A stretch of 64,000 nt of DNA from Baylisascaris procyonis (lineage: Eukaryota > Nematoda > Chromadorea > Rhabditida > Ascarididae). The translations under genes were made by a program, and so were the position numbers. Within the stretch, counting starts at the first letter, position 1. Each line of letters opens with the position of its first letter. Positions 63,262 to 64,000 of the stretch are shown one piece after another. The DNA lies in assembly GCA_037389465.1 (NCBI GenBank), contig JAZARR010000146.1:4930001-4994000 (forward strand), given 5' to 3'. The notes beneath the pieces were generated by a model that saw only the letters and a program-made list of their open reading frames with translations, made no database searches and was not told the origin of the DNA.

Positions 63262-63628
63262 TGCTGGAAGAGGATAGGAGAAAAACAAAACCTATAGATA
63301 TTGTCAGCAAGTATATCCATCCTGAGCAAGGATATCACCGGCAAGGATGTCCATCGTTACAGGACGAGCGGTTCTCTCCTCTACATTGTTTTCATTTCGC
63401 GACACGAATATTCATGTCGTTATGGTCTATGAAAACAAGTTGTACAGTTTCAGCAGTAAAATTGACTAAGTTATTACAGGTTGGATGTCTGTAATATCAG
63501 AAAATTCGAGTCGACGGACGTGCCAGCGAAATGCGCGCACAGGTAGAAGCTTGCCACGAGGTCGTGTTAGTTCATCAGATGTTACAGCGCCTTTCCTCGT
63601 GCCGCATTTCTCTGCAGCTGCTAGCGAA
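63262..63628 (+). CDS. Two-exon candidate of a gene continuing to the right
   Basis: Exon a (63262-63438) follows ATGCTCAG in phase 1, reads LEEDRRKTKPIDIVSKYIHP and ends at GTTGTA in phase 1. Exon b (63501-63628) follows GTAATATCAG in phase 1, reads SSRRTCQRNARTGRSLPRGR then VTAPFLVPHFSAAASE, and ends at GTACGG in phase 0. Exon b is the more convincing; its base composition is distinctly richer in GC. The protein is basic and Ser/Arg-rich, with no family recognised. Confidence 0.3.
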
Positions 63629-64000
63629 GTACGGTTATCTTTAATTTTTTATCGAATAATTTAATTTCATTATGTGTTGATTCTGTGATCGTTCTAAAAG
63701 TTGCAATTACATTTAATTGGCAAGACGGGTACTAATGCGATCTAAAGCTGAATTTCGGAGGATAAAAAAGAAAGCGTATTGTTACGTATAGCCTAGATTT
63801 AAACTCATTTGCCAACTTACAGTTGATCACGTGATCTCCATTTGATAGGATGCACCCTGGTGTTTTGTTCAGTTTGTTGTAATGGCAACGATTTAGCGAA
63901 TGTGTTGTCGAATGTTCCGATACTTTGCGAGCATCAAGGGTATGAAGCGTGAGCATGTCCTACTTATTGATTGAACAGCATTGAGGTTTTTATGAAAATA

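Overview
The window is AT-rich eukaryotic DNA that I read as nematode. Introns follow GT..AG with short TTTCAG, TTGCAG or TTTTAG acceptors, exons are mostly 50-250 bp, introns run from under 100 bp to about 2.9 kb, and one gene encodes a nematode-type globin-coupled neuropeptide receptor. There are no bacterial operons, CRISPR arrays or rRNAs, and I recognised no tRNA. Intron size and a retained NELF-A gene argue against Caenorhabditis; an ascarid-like or other large-genome nematode is possible, but the species is not determined.

Two genes are solid and were assembled exon by exon with matching splice phases. (1) 32776-39871, plus strand: a GLB-33-like chimera of 481 aa, with seven membrane helices of the FMRFamide-receptor type followed by a globin domain; an AATAAA lies just after the stop. 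(2) 50092-56340, minus strand: an 11-exon, 533-aa NELF-A, a subunit of the negative elongation factor that pauses RNA polymerase II. A third gene, 38298-40916 on the minus strand, is a probable secreted cysteine-rich protein with a GPI-anchor-like tail. It is interlocked with the receptor gene: its exons 2 and 3 lie in receptor intron 5, and the last receptor exon lies in its intron 1.

The first 32 kb is mostly intron-like or intergenic AT-rich DNA with scattered exon candidates. These include a plus-strand group with a MAM-like look (about 4.5-12.7 kb), a minus-strand gene starting with a signal peptide (14659-13817) and perhaps continuing to 11339, a decayed DNA polymerase B fragment of Maverick/Polinton type near 19.1-19.4 kb, a 61-nt near-perfect hairpin at 17477-17537, an AT microsatellite and small tandem repeats. 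The stretch 41.2-50.1 kb has no gene I can support. After NELF-A (57-64 kb) there are terminal exons of unidentified minus-strand genes, a possible small secreted peptide and a plus-strand exon pair near the right edge.

Functionally, the two recognised genes are unrelated: one is neuronal signalling and heme or gas sensing at the membrane, the other is nuclear transcription control. Isolated exon candidates are given with low confidence because no search could be run.
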